From Patiria miniata (lineage: Eukaryota > Echinodermata > Asteroidea > Valvatida > Asterinidae), in NCBI RefSeq assembly GCF_015706575.1, contig NW_024037067.1, positions 8,073,909-8,137,908 of the forward strand: a DNA stretch of 64,000 bases, written 5' to 3'. The position numbers were made by a program, and so were the translations under genes. Below are positions 10,501 through 20,106 of the stretch, in pieces (position 1 is the first letter of the stretch; the number at the start of each line of letters is the position of its first letter). The notes under the pieces are model-generated. The model was not told the DNA's origin. It saw only the letters and a program-made list of their open reading frames with translations, and did no database searches.

Positions 10501-11496
10501 TAGGATGTTGACTTCCGAACCTGTATCTAGCAGGAACTGCACCATCTGTCCCTGCACTTTGATAGGTTGTCTCCACACATCACCATTTAGTATGTCATGG
10601 CTGGTGTGATGCACTGTTCCAACGAAGAAATCATTAGTTTCAGTGTCTCCATCATCGCTGTCAGTTGGATCGTGCTGTACTGTATGCAACTTCTTCGGTT
10701 TAGCGCGACACACTACCGAGAAGTGACCAAGTTTCTGGCAGTAGTTACACTTTTGTCCACTTGCTGGACAGGATTGGTGGCTTGGATCTCTGCCGCATCT
10801 ACTGCATCTCTTCCCGCCTTGTTGAGGTTTGGCACGTGTCTGTGGGGGTGGCTGTTTGAACGATGGCTTGTACGGTTGCTTGTACGGTTGCTTGGCGTTT
10901 CGGTGTAGTGCGTGAACTGATACTGTGTCGGCATTAGGGCTGTTCTTAAATTCACGCAAGTCCTTGACAGCTGTTTCAAGGGTTTTGGCCAAGTCCACGG
11001 CTGCTTTGAAGGTGAGACCATCTTTGGTGAGAAGATGTTTCTGGATATTGTTGCTGGTCAGACCACACACAAGCCTGTCTCGCAATGGGTCGTCGAGAAA
11101 CTGGCCAAATTTACATGTACTGGCCAAGTTTTGAAGTGTCATGGCATACTGTGCAATGGTCTCTGATGGCTGTTGATCCCTTTTGTAGAAGCGAAAACGC
11201 TCTGACACAACCAGGCGTTTGGGTCCATAGTGGGCGATCAACAACTCACACAGTTCTGTGTATGTTTTCTCAGTTACTGGGGTTGGCTCTGCAAGACTTT
11301 TAGCAGTTTTATACACAGTTGGACCGACTGCACTTAACAGAACAGCTGTCTTTTTCTCCTGAGCAATGTCATTTGCTTGAAAATACAAGTTCAGCCGCTC
11401 AACATAGTTACGGATATCTTCCACCTCATCATATTTGTCGAGGCGACCGATCAGCGGTGCGCGAGAGTGCGCCCCCTGTTGTGGAGTTTGTGCCAT
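7576..11496 (-). CDS. Gag-Pol polyprotein of Ty3/Gypsy retrotransposon (1,306 aa), left copy
   Basis: A single frame encodes capsid-like Gag and all Pol enzymes needed to copy and insert the element. By residue: Gag region 1-225; zinc knuckle at about 245 (CNYCQKLGHFSVVC, CX2CX4HX4C) with a second Cys-rich motif just before it; aspartic protease near 322 (FLLDTGSEV); reverse transcriptase about 440-640 with YMDDILI near 589; RNase H about 735-830 (VSADASSYG, EKELLA, TDHKPL); integrase zinc-binding HHCC near 967-1,000; integrase core with D near 1,029 (IACDLAE), D near 1,085 (VSDNGPQF), E near 1,121 (QAEKA). Gag and Pol are not separated by a frameshift, and there is no envelope frame. The start at 11,496 leaves a 134-nt leader after the LTR. 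All catalytic motifs seen are intact. Confidence 0.97.
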   Translation of the reverse strand: MAQTPQQGAHSRAPLIGRLDKYDEVEDIRNYVERLNLYFQANDIAQEKKTAVLLSAVGPTVYKTAKSLAEPTPVTEKTYTELCELLIAHYGPKRLVVSERFRFYKRDQQPSETIAQYAMTLQNLASTCKFGQFLDDPLRDRLVCGLTSNNIQKHLLTKDGLTFKAAVDLAKTLETAVKDLREFKNSPNADTVSVHALHRNAKQPYKQPYKPSFKQPPPQTRAKPQQGGKRCSRCGRDPSHQSCPASGQKCNYCQKLGHFSVVCRAKPKKLHTVQHDPTDSDDGDTETNDFFVGTVHHTSHDILNGDVWRQPIKVQGQMVQFLLDTGSEVNILPANVYKSLKLSDKTLQPTTLRLHGYFGGKAKPLGQKKLSCEMKNRQYSLVFQILASGQPVIGKTACEALGLIQRVYTMVNRDNVFEGTGYLEGPPVNIKLTDSATPYCVTAPRRIPLPLLPQLKQELEKMETQGIVKRITEPTEWCAPIVIVPKKNNQIRLCVDLRQLNKAVQRERFTIPSLEEVLGKIVGAQVFSLLDAKHGFWQIPLASDSQKLTTFITPFGRFCFTRLPFGITSAPELYQRIMCDLLVNLDGVVVYMDDILITGRTQAEHDQRVHGVVQILQKAGLRLNKEKSKFSQETVTFLGLQLDKDGIHADPTKITAIVQMPPPTSKDEVKRLMGMVNWLSRFIPNAASVAAPITDLLKDNVDWMWGAQQKIAFRHLKTLLTRSPTLAFYDPAKPTMVSADASSYGLGGCLLQQHEDETWKPVAYCSRTLTPAERKYAQIEKELLASVWACERFYVYIRGLHVTVQTDHKPLVSLINSKDLCDAPLRCQRLLMRLMKFHCTAVYSPGKTLVVADTLSRAPVHTDQTADDSDDLAAEIAAHVSMVTSQWPASDAKLAEITDETVQDNVLSLVSSYVKDGWPKYIKDVDPDVKRYWEEQDKISQINGILTYGDRIIIPQKMQQEMLEKLHEGHHGVTKSRLRANQAIWWPGIGTDIAQHIQQCEFCREKQPAQKAEPLMSTPLPQRAWQRIACDLAELKGKVYLVIVDYYSRWIEIHHLVKTTALAVINFMKTTFARYGIPDVVVSDNGPQFLGEFQQFAREFGFNHITTSPHYPQANGQAEKAVHVAKSILRQPDPIRALMTYRATPLPSLGVSPASLMMGRELRTTLPMLPKNLLQKPINQTKLKQADAASKSKGEVYFNQKHGANALDQLETGARVKIRTKGKLGPVGEVLRKADTPRSYIVRVNGAEYRRNRRHIVRMPQPPPEPEFEIQLEDPVQQNPDAQQQGVRLSQRMRKPPAWQQDYVMY

Positions 11497-11630
11497 TGTT
11501 CTGAACCGTCACTCGTGCGGTGAATTTCCGACGTAAAAATGCCCTTGTTACGTGTCCAAAAAGTCAAGTGACGTTAGAATACTATGCCCTAAATGTCCGC
11601 GGGTATATTAGAAACCCAGCGCTGCCACCA

Positions 11631-11764
11631 TGTTATATGTTAGGGAAATAACTGGAACGGACTCACCGTAAACCATAGACACTGATAGAGTAAGATTCGT
11701 TCAAAGCGAGCTGCCATCTTGGAACTCCTTTTATTTGATAACATGTAGTTCGTGCCATACGACA
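11631..11764 (-). repeat. 5' LTR of the Gypsy element, left copy
   Basis: 134 bp, apparently identical to the other LTR, followed by the GCAAA target duplication at 11,765-11,769. Confidence 0.95.
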
Positions 11765-11769
11765 GCAAA

Positions 11770-12829
11770 TCAATTGTAGATTTTCTTCTATTGCTTCTAA
11801 AAAAATAAGTTGGTTTCACAATCGAAAGAATTTAAAGTATATTTCGACATATTTCGTTTTGCCTTTAAAGGGGCACTGCGTCCTGAAATCCTCGAAAATT
11901 TAATGTTCAGGATTGTTTTCTTATCCTATTTCAAACATCTGGTTGAAAGGAAACCAGCCTAATGTCTAATTCTCGTTCCTGAGAAAAGACGAAAAAAGAG
12001 TGAATATTTACATCGGACTCGACGCAGTATGATACGTGTTTCCTGTCGTTTTCATACAATGTACGATACATGTTGTGTGTGTCTAGTATTACACACGTAC
12101 ACAGCACCGTGCTCACAAACAGCGGTGACCAATCATCAATGTACAAAATGTGATTTCTTACACGTCCGCAAAAGGCGAAATGCCCATGACGGCAGAAACT
12201 ACAACAACTAGCACGGCGAACAGCCCGACTTTTTTGAGTCGCAAAAGTGGACCCCGAAAGTCGCATGAATAACACAAGATACTACAAAAAGTGGCCGGTT
12301 TTTAAAGGATAGTGGTGTAAACGTTTATAGCCTACTTTGAAATGTTCTTTCCGATTAACATCATTTCGTTCAAAACGTGTTGTGTAGCCCAATTGGGCGT
12401 ATTCCAGGACGCAGCGTCCCTTTACGTACCGGTAGTTTAAGTCTCGTATTTAACTAGTTTGTAATTCTGTAACAGCTATTGCACGTTGTTTATTGTTCTC
12501 GAGAATTAAGTAAAAATGCTTTTAGGTTAGTGTCCTAATTGGATGCAGTTTCACAATTGTCGACACGTACATAATAACAATAGATGGTGATGTTATATTG
12601 AGTATAGTGATGGTTTACGTGTGTATTATTACCCGAAGCGAAGCATTCCAGACTCCAACCAGTCTTAAACATAGTTGTACCGACCAAGCACATAATTATT
12701 CGGAAATATCTTTTCGGTCCAAACGTCAAAACAAGTCAAAAATTATGAATGTCCAACATTTTGTTCAACAATTTTTGTTCTTTCTGTTTTTCGAAACAAC
12801 CCTCAGTGTCCAGCTCGCAAGTAAAACGT
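11770..12829. other. Unassigned AT-rich sequence
   Basis: No gene, RNA or known repeat was recognised here. Confidence 0.4.
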
Positions 12830-13099
12830 AAACAACTCCTTTTATGGAGATAAGCGCGCGCGTCGCGCGTACCGCAAGAATGAAGATGCACAATCTACGA
12901 AGGCCGTTAACGACAAGGCAATAAGGCTACTAAAATAGTTCGAATTACTGCTGGTCCCTCGGTATAGGTCAGCTTGACTACCTCCCGAGGTGACCTTCAC
13001 CTCGAGACCAGTAATTCCCACTACTTCCCTCAAACCATGCGCATTATAACACTGACTCACTAGTAGTAGCATGGTAGTATGGGCTCCGTGCGCCAACAA

Positions 13100-13284
13100 T
13101 GGACCGATCCAGTAAGCCTCTCCCACTGCGCACGTGGGCAAATTAACACGTGCTCCTCTCGATCTCCAATGCCACACTACATTTCCCTGCCGCGCGCATC
13201 ATACAAGCGTGCACGCATGTCGGACATAAATCACGGCTGTGATTGGTCAGAATACCATAGGGCGATGCTTACTGGATCGGTCCA
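13100..13284. repeat. Foldback with 18-bp outer arms
   Basis: TGGACCGATCCAGTAAGC at 13,100 returns inverted as GCTTACTGGATCGGTCCA ending at 13,284. It is the first of a cluster of foldback structures running to 20.4 kb. Confidence 0.85.
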
Positions 13285-13456
13285 TCAAAAGACTGGCCAC
13301 TTTTGAGAGCCTCTTGGACAGGACACCGCGTGTGCGTACGTACGGGACGCGCGAAGTACGAACGAATACCCTGAATCGAATGTGCACAAAGCAATAGACT
13401 TGGCCAAGTTGGTTGCGCTCGGTCTGTATCTAATGTGCGTATAGCGCATACGTACA

Positions 13457-13702
13457 TTTCCCATGGGCGGATAGTACTTTTTGAGCCGCGGCATGAATGG
13501 GAGCAATAACGAATGTCACGTGATGTGAGTTCCACCAATCAAATGACAAGGATCTGTATGTCGGTTAATATAAAGCTATTTATATAACCGACATACAGAT
13601 CCTTGTCATTTGATTGGTGGAACTCACATCACGTGACATTCGTTATTGCTCCCATTCACGCCGCGGCTCAAAAAGTACTATCCGCCCATGAGGAATGGGA
13701 AA
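13457..13702. repeat. Long near-perfect inverted repeat (foldback/MITE)
   Basis: Arms of about 115-120 bp (13,457-13,572 and 13,579-13,702) pair almost perfectly around a very short AT loop. The few mismatches include a short insertion near the outer end of the right arm. The near identity of the arms implies a young element or arm homogenisation. No ORF is present. Confidence 0.95.
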
Positions 13703-13867
13703 TATTATAACACCTCACTCACAGATTCTGTGTCTTGATTGGCCGAGAGTGAGTCACATGTTACTTTCTAATTTTGCTATCTTTCTGTGCACGGCCAAAA
13801 GTACTATGCGCATAGCAACCAAAGTACTATACCATTACTATACCGTACTATACCGTACTATTTCCAC

Positions 13868-14411
13868 GGCGCGGTATTTGTGTGCAAATGCATGCTGGTG
13901 TGCGCGTTGCGCGTTGTGCGTAGCGCGTATTGTTCCAAAGAGAGCGCGCCGCAGACTTGGGTTCAAACAGTTCGTGAAGGGGTAGTTTTTAAGAGAGAAA
14001 TACATTTTCCACCAATTTTGTATTGAAATTGAAGTTTATTTCAACTGTGTTCAGATTTAATAATTTAAAATATTAAAATCAAGCAGAATCTGTGGGTGAA
14101 GTGTTATAAAACAAATATTGAATGCTTTATCTCGTGGTGAAGTAAAACTAGCCTCCCTCGGTGATCCATGGGCCATTCTATTTTCCCTCGGCTTCGCCTC
14201 GGGAAAATAGAATGGTCCATGGATCACCTCGGGAGGCTAGTTTTACTACACCCCTCGAAGCATTCAATATTTGTATACTATTGAACAGTTAGGATTATGA
14301 CGCGGTATTTGTGTGCAAATGCATGCTGGTGTGCGCGTTCAGCGTTGCGCGTAGCGCGTACTGTTCCAAAGAGCCAGCGCTAGCGTTGGGTTCAAACATT
14401 TTCGTGAAGGG
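13868..14411. repeat. Direct repeat pair (~114 bp) flanking a foldback
   Basis: 13,868-13,981 (GCGGTATTTGTGTGCAAATG... to CGTGAAGGGG) recurs at 14,300-14,411 with scattered differences. The foldback at 14,111-14,274 lies between them. Confidence 0.85.
14111..14274. repeat. Foldback, ~75-bp arms around TCGGCTTCGCCTCG
   Basis: The left arm from ACAAATATTGAATGC is mirrored by GCATTCAATATTTGT at the right end. The inner stem (CCATGGGCCATTCTATTTTCCC) is nearly perfect. Confidence 0.9.
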
Positions 14412-14498
14412 GTGGTTTGTCATCAAATGACAAGGATCTATATGTCAGTTATATAAACAAATATTGAGTGGCTTTAAATTGTGAAATGGGAGGAATAT

Positions 14499-14571
14499 TA
14501 TCGCTCGGTAAAATCTGGACTTTTCCAGTTCACTCGGCTTCGCTTAGTGAAATGGAAAAGTCCAGATTTTA
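14499..14571. repeat. Short foldback within a larger inverted family
   Basis: GGTAAAATCTGGACTTTTCC pairs with GGAAAAGTCCAGATTTTACC around a TCGGCTTCGCT centre. The outer part of the left arm (14,461-14,510) reappears inverted at 17,490-17,550, so this may be one end of a larger element interrupted by later insertions. Confidence 0.8.
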
Positions 14572-14639
14572 CCTAGACTTGGCCAAGTCTGGGTTGCGCT
14601 CGGTCTGTGCCTATATAGTAAATCCACTCACAGCGCATA

Positions 14640-14985
14640 TCGCATACTTACAGTACATAACGCGCGCCCTCATGCGTCGAATCCGGACCATCATGTTAAA
14701 AACGTACATGTACATGTTATTTTCAAGTGATGCAGCAACCCAGACTTGGTCAATCTGCCAAGCGTACGCGCTGGTTTGTTCCACGTTTGTACACAGCACT
14801 GATCTCTATATAAAGGTCAGTGGTACACAGTCTATGGAAATTAATTCTCGATGTGATTGGCTTCTACCGATTTCGGTAGAAGCCAATCGTATCACAGTAT
14901 TTCAGGTAATGAGCGTTTTTATTCTTAAAAACGCGCGCAGATTGTTTTGATAATATTCCTAACACGCAATCAGCGTTGTCTGCGT
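14640..14985. repeat. Dispersed repeat, copy A (contains a small hairpin)
   Basis: This matches 18,661-18,774 plus 19,421-19,585 in direct orientation (shared CAAGCGTACGCGCTGGTTTG and AAAAACGCGCGCAGATTG). It includes a hairpin at 14,852-14,896 (GTGATTGGCTTCTACCGA and inverse). Copy B is split by an insertion at 18,775-19,420. Confidence 0.85.
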
Positions 14986-15174
14986 ATTCGCGCATCCAAA
15001 GTTTCGCGGAGAACGCACACGCATCCCATGGTAAGGAGTAGAAACAGATATATAGTTCGTCCTTCGAAATTCGAAGATGACAGCCAACATCTCCATACTA
15101 GTTGGTGTTGTGTGTTCGCAGATGGCTAATAAGTCAAATTCTAGCCAGGAAGCTACGGTCCTACACTGGACACA

Positions 15175-15612
15175 CTAGGTTGGGGGTGGGGGGAGGGGGA
15201 CACGTAGGGAAGCATCTAGCTGACGAGATTTTCGTTGCTGTCGTTTCAGCTCAGCCTCCCTGATGCGACGGGCTTCGAAGCTTGATGCACCTTCGTGTGA
15301 TAATCTTCTCCATGCCGTTCGATCATGGGCATGTTCTTCCCAGCTACTCACATTGAAGTTGCATTGCTTCATGGTTGCTTTAAGGCAATCCTTGTATCTC
15401 TTGAATTGACCACCAGCCGATCTTTTGCCTGTTGTTAGTTCACCGTAGAAGATCTTTTTGGGGAGTCGATCATCAGGCATGCGTACTACATGACCTGACC
15501 AGCGAAGTTGAGCACTCATGATCAAAGCACCTACACTGGGCAATTCCGCTCGCTTGAGGACTTCAGTGTCTGGGACCTTGTCTTGCCATCTGATGCGCAA
15601 GATCTTACGCAT
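15175..15612 (-). pseudogene. LINE C-terminal segment (145 codons)
   Basis: The C-terminal region of the same LINE: RIRWQDKVPDTEVL, WSGHVVRMPDD, then KRYKDCLKATMKQCN and a basic tail. This region in related elements follows the RT thumb. It is separated from the RT piece by a frame change and a gap of about 150 bp. Confidence 0.85.
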
Positions 15613-15764
15613 GCAGGAAAGGTGGAAGTGGTTCAGCTTTCTGATGTGGCGGCTGTAGGTTGTCCAAGTTTCACAGGCATACAGCAGGGAAGTCAGGTCA
15701 GGACTGCAGCTTGATACACACGCAGCTTTGTTTTCAAGCTTATGCCTCTCCTATTCCACAGACG

Positions 15765-16583
15765 CTAACGAAATCTTCCGAAAGCTGAGCTGGCTTTGGA
15801 TATCCGATTTGTGATTTCCTGGTCTATGTGGACCTCTCTTGACGGGGTGCTGCCCAAGTATGTAAACTTGTCAACAGAATGAAGGATGTGATCTCCAATG
15901 GTGATAACGGGTGGAACATATGGCTTACTTGGAGCAGGTTGAAACATCACTTCTGTCTTTTTCAGATTGATTGAAAGTCCAAAGCGTGAGCAAGCTGTTG
16001 CGAAGCAGTCCATGATGAGTTGTAAGTCTTCCTGGGTGTGGGCGACAAGAGCACAGTCATCGGCATATAGGAGTTCACGAACTAATTCATCGAATACCTT
16101 TGTTTTTGCTTGAAGTCTTCTCAGATTGAAGAGTTTACCATCAGTCCTGAATCTCATCTTCACGCCGATGTTGATGTCACGGAAAGCATCAAGGAGCATG
16201 CTAGCAAACACGACACTGAAGAGCGTTGGTGCAAGGACACAGCCTTGTTTAACTCCATTTGATACTGGGAAGGGTTTTGAAGACTCCCCATCGTCCGTTA
16301 CTCGCGCCATCATACCATCATGAAACTGCTTAACCATCTCGATATACTTGTCAGGGCAGCCAATTTTGGACAGGAGTTTCCAGAGTCCTTTTCTACAGAC
16401 GGTGTCGAATGCCTTTGTCAAGTCGACGAAGACACAGTAGAGGTCGGTATTCTGCTCTCTGCATTTCTCTTGTAGCTGCCGGGCTGCAAAGATCATGTCG
16501 CCTGTACCTCTTCCTTTTCTGAAACCACACTGGCTGTCGGGTAGAAATGTGTTGGCAATGTGTGTTGTGAAGCGATTAAGCAT
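15765..16583 (-). pseudogene. LINE reverse transcriptase segment (272 codons)
   Basis: This is the largest open piece of the LINE. It contains fingers and palm of a non-LTR RT with the YADD active site, and ends in the thumb region (FTYLGSTPSREVHIDQEI). The upstream RT continues in another frame (16,600-16,808) and the C-terminal part in the 15,175-15,612 frame, so it is a relic. Confidence 0.9.
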
Positions 16584-16844
16584 GATTCTGGCGAGGATCT
16601 TACCAGCAATGACCAGCAGGGAGATTCCTCTGTGGTTGTCACAAATGAAACGGTTGCCTTTCTTCTAATGTGGACAATGGAGGCATCCTTGAACTCTTGG
16701 GGAAGCACTCCTTTGATCCACATCAGTTGGAATAGCTCTGTGAGGCGTTGCACGAACGAAGCATCTCCTGCTTTGTATATCTCGGCAGGAATTGGGTCGG
16801 AACCAGCTGCACACGCATCCCATGGTAAGGAGTAGAAACAGATA

Positions 16845-17480
16845 CACGCACGCGTACGTTCGAATGCTTTGAAACGGCTCTGGGTATGCACAACACGAAG
16901 CGGTATCAATGGATCTCGACATCTTTTACAGGTTAACCCCAATAAACAGTCTCATTCTTTATTTATTCGATCCAAGAGCAGCTGATCTTAGCATTATCAT
17001 CCCAATATAATGTGTTTGAAATCTACAAATTAAGATTACGTTTTTAAACTTTTGCAGATTGTTATCCAGCCTTCCATACCTACTGAAAATAATAAACGAG
17101 TCTTCGAAAAACGGTTACTTTGATTGGTCAAGCGATGTTGCTGCATATGCATAGAGATGGTGTTGCATATGCATTGATGAATACAGGCGCGTGCACGCGA
17201 GGGGGGGGGGTGCTGATGGCAGATTGATCAAGTCGGAATTGCTAACTTTTGCACCACATGTATGCACATGCTCTGAAATACATGCACACACATGCAGTGA
17301 CATGTACGTGTAATACGCGTGTTGTACAATGTACATACAGTGTGTGCGCATTGTTATACGGCACTGAAGTGGAACGCGCGCTGAAGTGTACCTTGTCGGG
17401 CATCTGGAAAGACGTAAACTAAGTGATTCTTGCTACTTTTTTTTTTTAAATTAAGATACCGACTTAAAGCAATTCCGACT
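16845..17480. other. Unassigned; duplicate TGCATATGCAT motifs and a G10 tract
   Basis: TTGCATATGCAT-like motifs recur near 17,140 and 17,163, and a run of ten G is near 17,201-17,211. No gene was recognised. Confidence 0.4.
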
Positions 17481-17900
17481 TGAGTCAAGTCTAGATTTTA
17501 CCTTGCGATAATATTCCTCCCATTCCACGCTGAGCCACTCAATATTTGTATAAGAAAATTATGGAGCGGTCTCACTGCGCGCGTTATTTGGAATCGTTTG
17601 GTCCCGTACTCATGTCATAGATATAGAATAAAAAGACTAGATCGGCAGCGCGTCCACCACACGCGCGGACTTTCATGGAGGATCTCGTGCTGGAGGAAAG
17701 ATACAACTAATGCGCGAAAACGTGACAAACGCAGTGTTTTCTTGAGTTTTGTTTCCAAAATATGAAATGGCGGCCGAAGGTTGAATGAAAGAACACATAT
17801 TAAGGCCAGATAAGAATGATTGATAGTAATACAAAAATGGAAATTAAAAATACAAATGTTCCAATTCTTTAAAATCACAACTTTATTGTTGCGTGCATCG

Positions 17901-18304
17901 TAACGGTTCGCCATGACGGTTCACCATGTCATTTTGGCCAACAACTGTACAAAATACAGTTTGTGTTTAACTTGAAAGGCTCATTATGATACACAAACAA
18001 TATACAATCCTTGTCAATTTGTTTGTATTCACTCATTCCGTTAATTTGCCGAAAAATCCATCGGTGATCCATCCAAACAAAAATATAAAGGAATTGAGTG
18101 ACTCTGCTTATTATATAATTTACAGTGGTGAACCGTGGTTACACTATGGTTTGGATGGATTTTTCGTCCAAATGAGGGATTAAAAACAAATTGAAGAAGA
18201 TGATACGTTGTTTGTGTATCCTAATACGGCTTTCACGTCGAACACAATCTGTATTTTGTAAATATATCGGCCAAATGACATGGTGCACCGTCATGGTGAA
18301 TCGT
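17901..18304. repeat. Foldback element with ~160-180-bp arms
   Basis: The left arm 17,901-18,084 and right arm 18,148-18,304 are inverted copies at clearly lower identity than the 13.5-kb foldback (shared ACGGTTCACCATG / CATGGTGAATCGT ends and GAAAAATCCATC / GGATGGATTTTTC centre). No ORF of note. Confidence 0.85.
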
Positions 18305-18488
18305 GTGCATTGACCACCAGCGCGCGCGTGTGTGTATTATTATTTGAGCGCGTACTACGCGCAATATCCAAATCCAATATCAAGGCTATTGTACATTCAG
18401 ACAATCCCGGCCAAAATGGTTGGGACACTTGGAAATAACCTTAGCCTCCAAGGGTCACCAACTCCCCCGCTCCCCCGGTCAATGTTGT

Positions 18489-18567
18489 TCTCTTCAGGGG
18501 ATGGAGCCCACATCGCGCAATGAGAGATTCTCTTCAGGGGATGGAGCCCACACCGCGCAATGAGAGA
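18489..18567. repeat. ~39-bp tandem duplication
   Basis: TTCTCTTCAGGGGATGGAGC and the following ~20 bp occur twice in tandem. Confidence 0.85.
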
Positions 18568-18660
18568 CAGCATTGAGCGGGGGCTGGGGGGTTGGGGGCC
18601 CAGCGAGATTTGGCCAGGATTGTAGGTCTGTGTATATGGATATCAATGGTTTTATCTATG

Positions 18661-19585
18661 ACTGTGCACGCCGTACCATAACGCGCCCTCATGCGTCAAG
18701 TCCAGACCAACATGTTAAAAACGTACATGTACATGTTAATTTTATGTGATGCAGCAACCCAGACTTAGTCAATCGAGCCTCGACTCCAGGGGCGCGTGGT
18801 CGTTCCTTACACTAACCCCTGGCTGTGATGATGACGTAAATGACGCTGAATGGCTATTCACAGCGTACTGCGCGGGCATTTCAAAGATTGCACGCCGGGC
18901 GCGCCCATAATGCGCTCGCGCTCGCGTGCTTAGCTTTGCACGTAGCGTCACGTACGAAAAAAAACAAATTATGATTTAAAAGTCACGATGCCTGTACGGT
19001 ATGGATTATGTCAGCCGCGTATTTCGCAAAAAAAAAAACCTGTATCTGTGGTTGTAAAGGCACGAAAGGGGTACGTACATTTAATACAAATCTTTGCTAA
19101 TTAACACAACGTCCAAACGTTGTGTTTGAAAGGATTGTACCGTATTTTGGTACATTTAAATTACACAATTCCAGCGTTTTGGCGGTCATAACCAAGAATT
19201 GGTTCGGTGGTTTCTTGTCAGTGAATTTCTTCGGCAATTTTAATTGGGTTAGAATTACGCGTGATCATGTAGTACTCAAATCCCCAAAACAATTAACCAA
19301 AGAGAAACCACCGAACCAATTCTTGGTTATGACCGCCAAAACGCATGGGGTTACGATCGCGCAAGGCATGATGGGAAACAACATGGCGCTGCAAGATCGT
19401 ACCCACGGGGCACGAGGTTGTAGTCAATCTGCCAAGCGTACGCGCTGGTTTGTTCCACGTTTGTACACAGTCTATGGACATTAATTTTCGCTGTGATTGG
19501 CTTCTACCCATTTGGGTAGTTTTTATTCTTAAAAACGCGCGCAGATTGTTTTGTTATTATTTCTTACACGCAATCAGCGTGTGTT
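18661..19585. repeat. Dispersed repeat, copy B, split by an insertion
   Basis: 18,661-18,774 and 19,421-19,585 together match copy A at 14,640-14,985. The interruption carries the 9-bp target duplication described in the next entry. Confidence 0.8.
18775..19420. mobile_element. Non-autonomous DNA transposon (~646 bp) with 9-bp target duplication
   Basis: It interrupts repeat copy B. TAGTCAATC is present on both sides (18,766-18,774 and 19,421-19,429). The ends GAGCCTCGACTCCAGGGGCG and, inverted, CAACCTCGTGCCCCGTGG are loosely similar, like degenerate terminal inverted repeats. An internal inverted repeat has arms at 19,174-19,215 and 19,299-19,344. No transposase frame. A 9-bp duplication would fit a Mutator-like family, but this is only inferred from length. 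Confidence 0.7.
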
Positions 19586-20106
19586 GATGGGTGTACATCG
19601 AGGACACACACGTGCAACATCATCAATGAATTGAGGACAGGAACCAAATCGAGGACAACCTCGATTAAGAAAATTAAGATTAAGAAGAACATTAAGTGAC
19701 TTCATGATGATATCAACACCTGTCATGTTGCGTCACATTAAATGGACATTTTGCTTAGGCCTATAGAGAGAGAGAGAACAATTAGGTGTATTTTGGTCAT
19801 TTAATATGTGCTAAGACTGGGATGTGTTGTGGGTGACCATTGAAGTGACGTCATGAATACACCTCATCACGTCATTTGACATGACATTAAAGGGGCATGT
19901 TTCAAAGGGGCATTTTTAAGGCGTATATCTAGAAATTTAAAGGTCCGATTTTGTTGTTACTTATTAGCAGTTTGTATCATGAAGTTTAACATGATGAAGT
20001 TAAAATTGCTGAAATCATCTAAAATAAGCAAATTTTACTAATGAATTTTCACTAAATTTGTCAATTCTGGTATTTTTTGTTACCACGAAGTGACCCTGCA
20101 CAGGGT

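Larger units (their letters stand above)
7170..11764 (-). mobile_element. Full-length Ty3/Gypsy LTR retrotransposon, left copy
   Basis: This is a 4,595-bp element in minus orientation. Two 134-bp LTRs (7,170-7,303 and 11,631-11,764) look identical and begin TG, end CA. A 5-bp target duplication GCAAA flanks it (7,165-7,169 and 11,765-11,769). Next to the 5' LTR (right side) the minus strand reads TGGTGGCAGCGCTGGG, a primer-binding site starting TGG as expected for a tRNA CCA end. Next to the 3' LTR it reads AAAAGGGGGAGA, a polypurine tract. One long uninterrupted gag-pol frame fills the body. Identical LTRs and an intact frame suggest recent insertion and possible present activity. Confidence 0.97.
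15051..16808 (-). mobile_element. 5'-truncated non-LTR retrotransposon (LINE), decayed
   Basis: A minus-strand LINE insertion flanked by a perfect 36-bp target-site duplication (15,015-15,050 and 16,809-16,844). The body starts abruptly at its 5' end inside the RT (AGSDPIPAEIYKAGD). It continues with typical RT motifs: CGFRKGRGTGD, FVDLTKAFDTV, NGVKQGCVLAP and the catalytic YADDCALVA (16,040-16,070). A C-terminal segment follows (LRWSGHVVRMPDDRLPK, then RTAWRRL). Frames shift near 16,580 and between about 15,765 and 15,612, so no intact protein remains. The long target duplication and 5' truncation are classic target-primed insertion marks. The clade is uncertain. Confidence 0.92.

Noticed and set aside
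7602..11504. Many plus-strand frames across the Gypsy element
   Set aside because: All lie antisense to the intact Gag-Pol frame on the minus strand and are shadows of its codon pattern.
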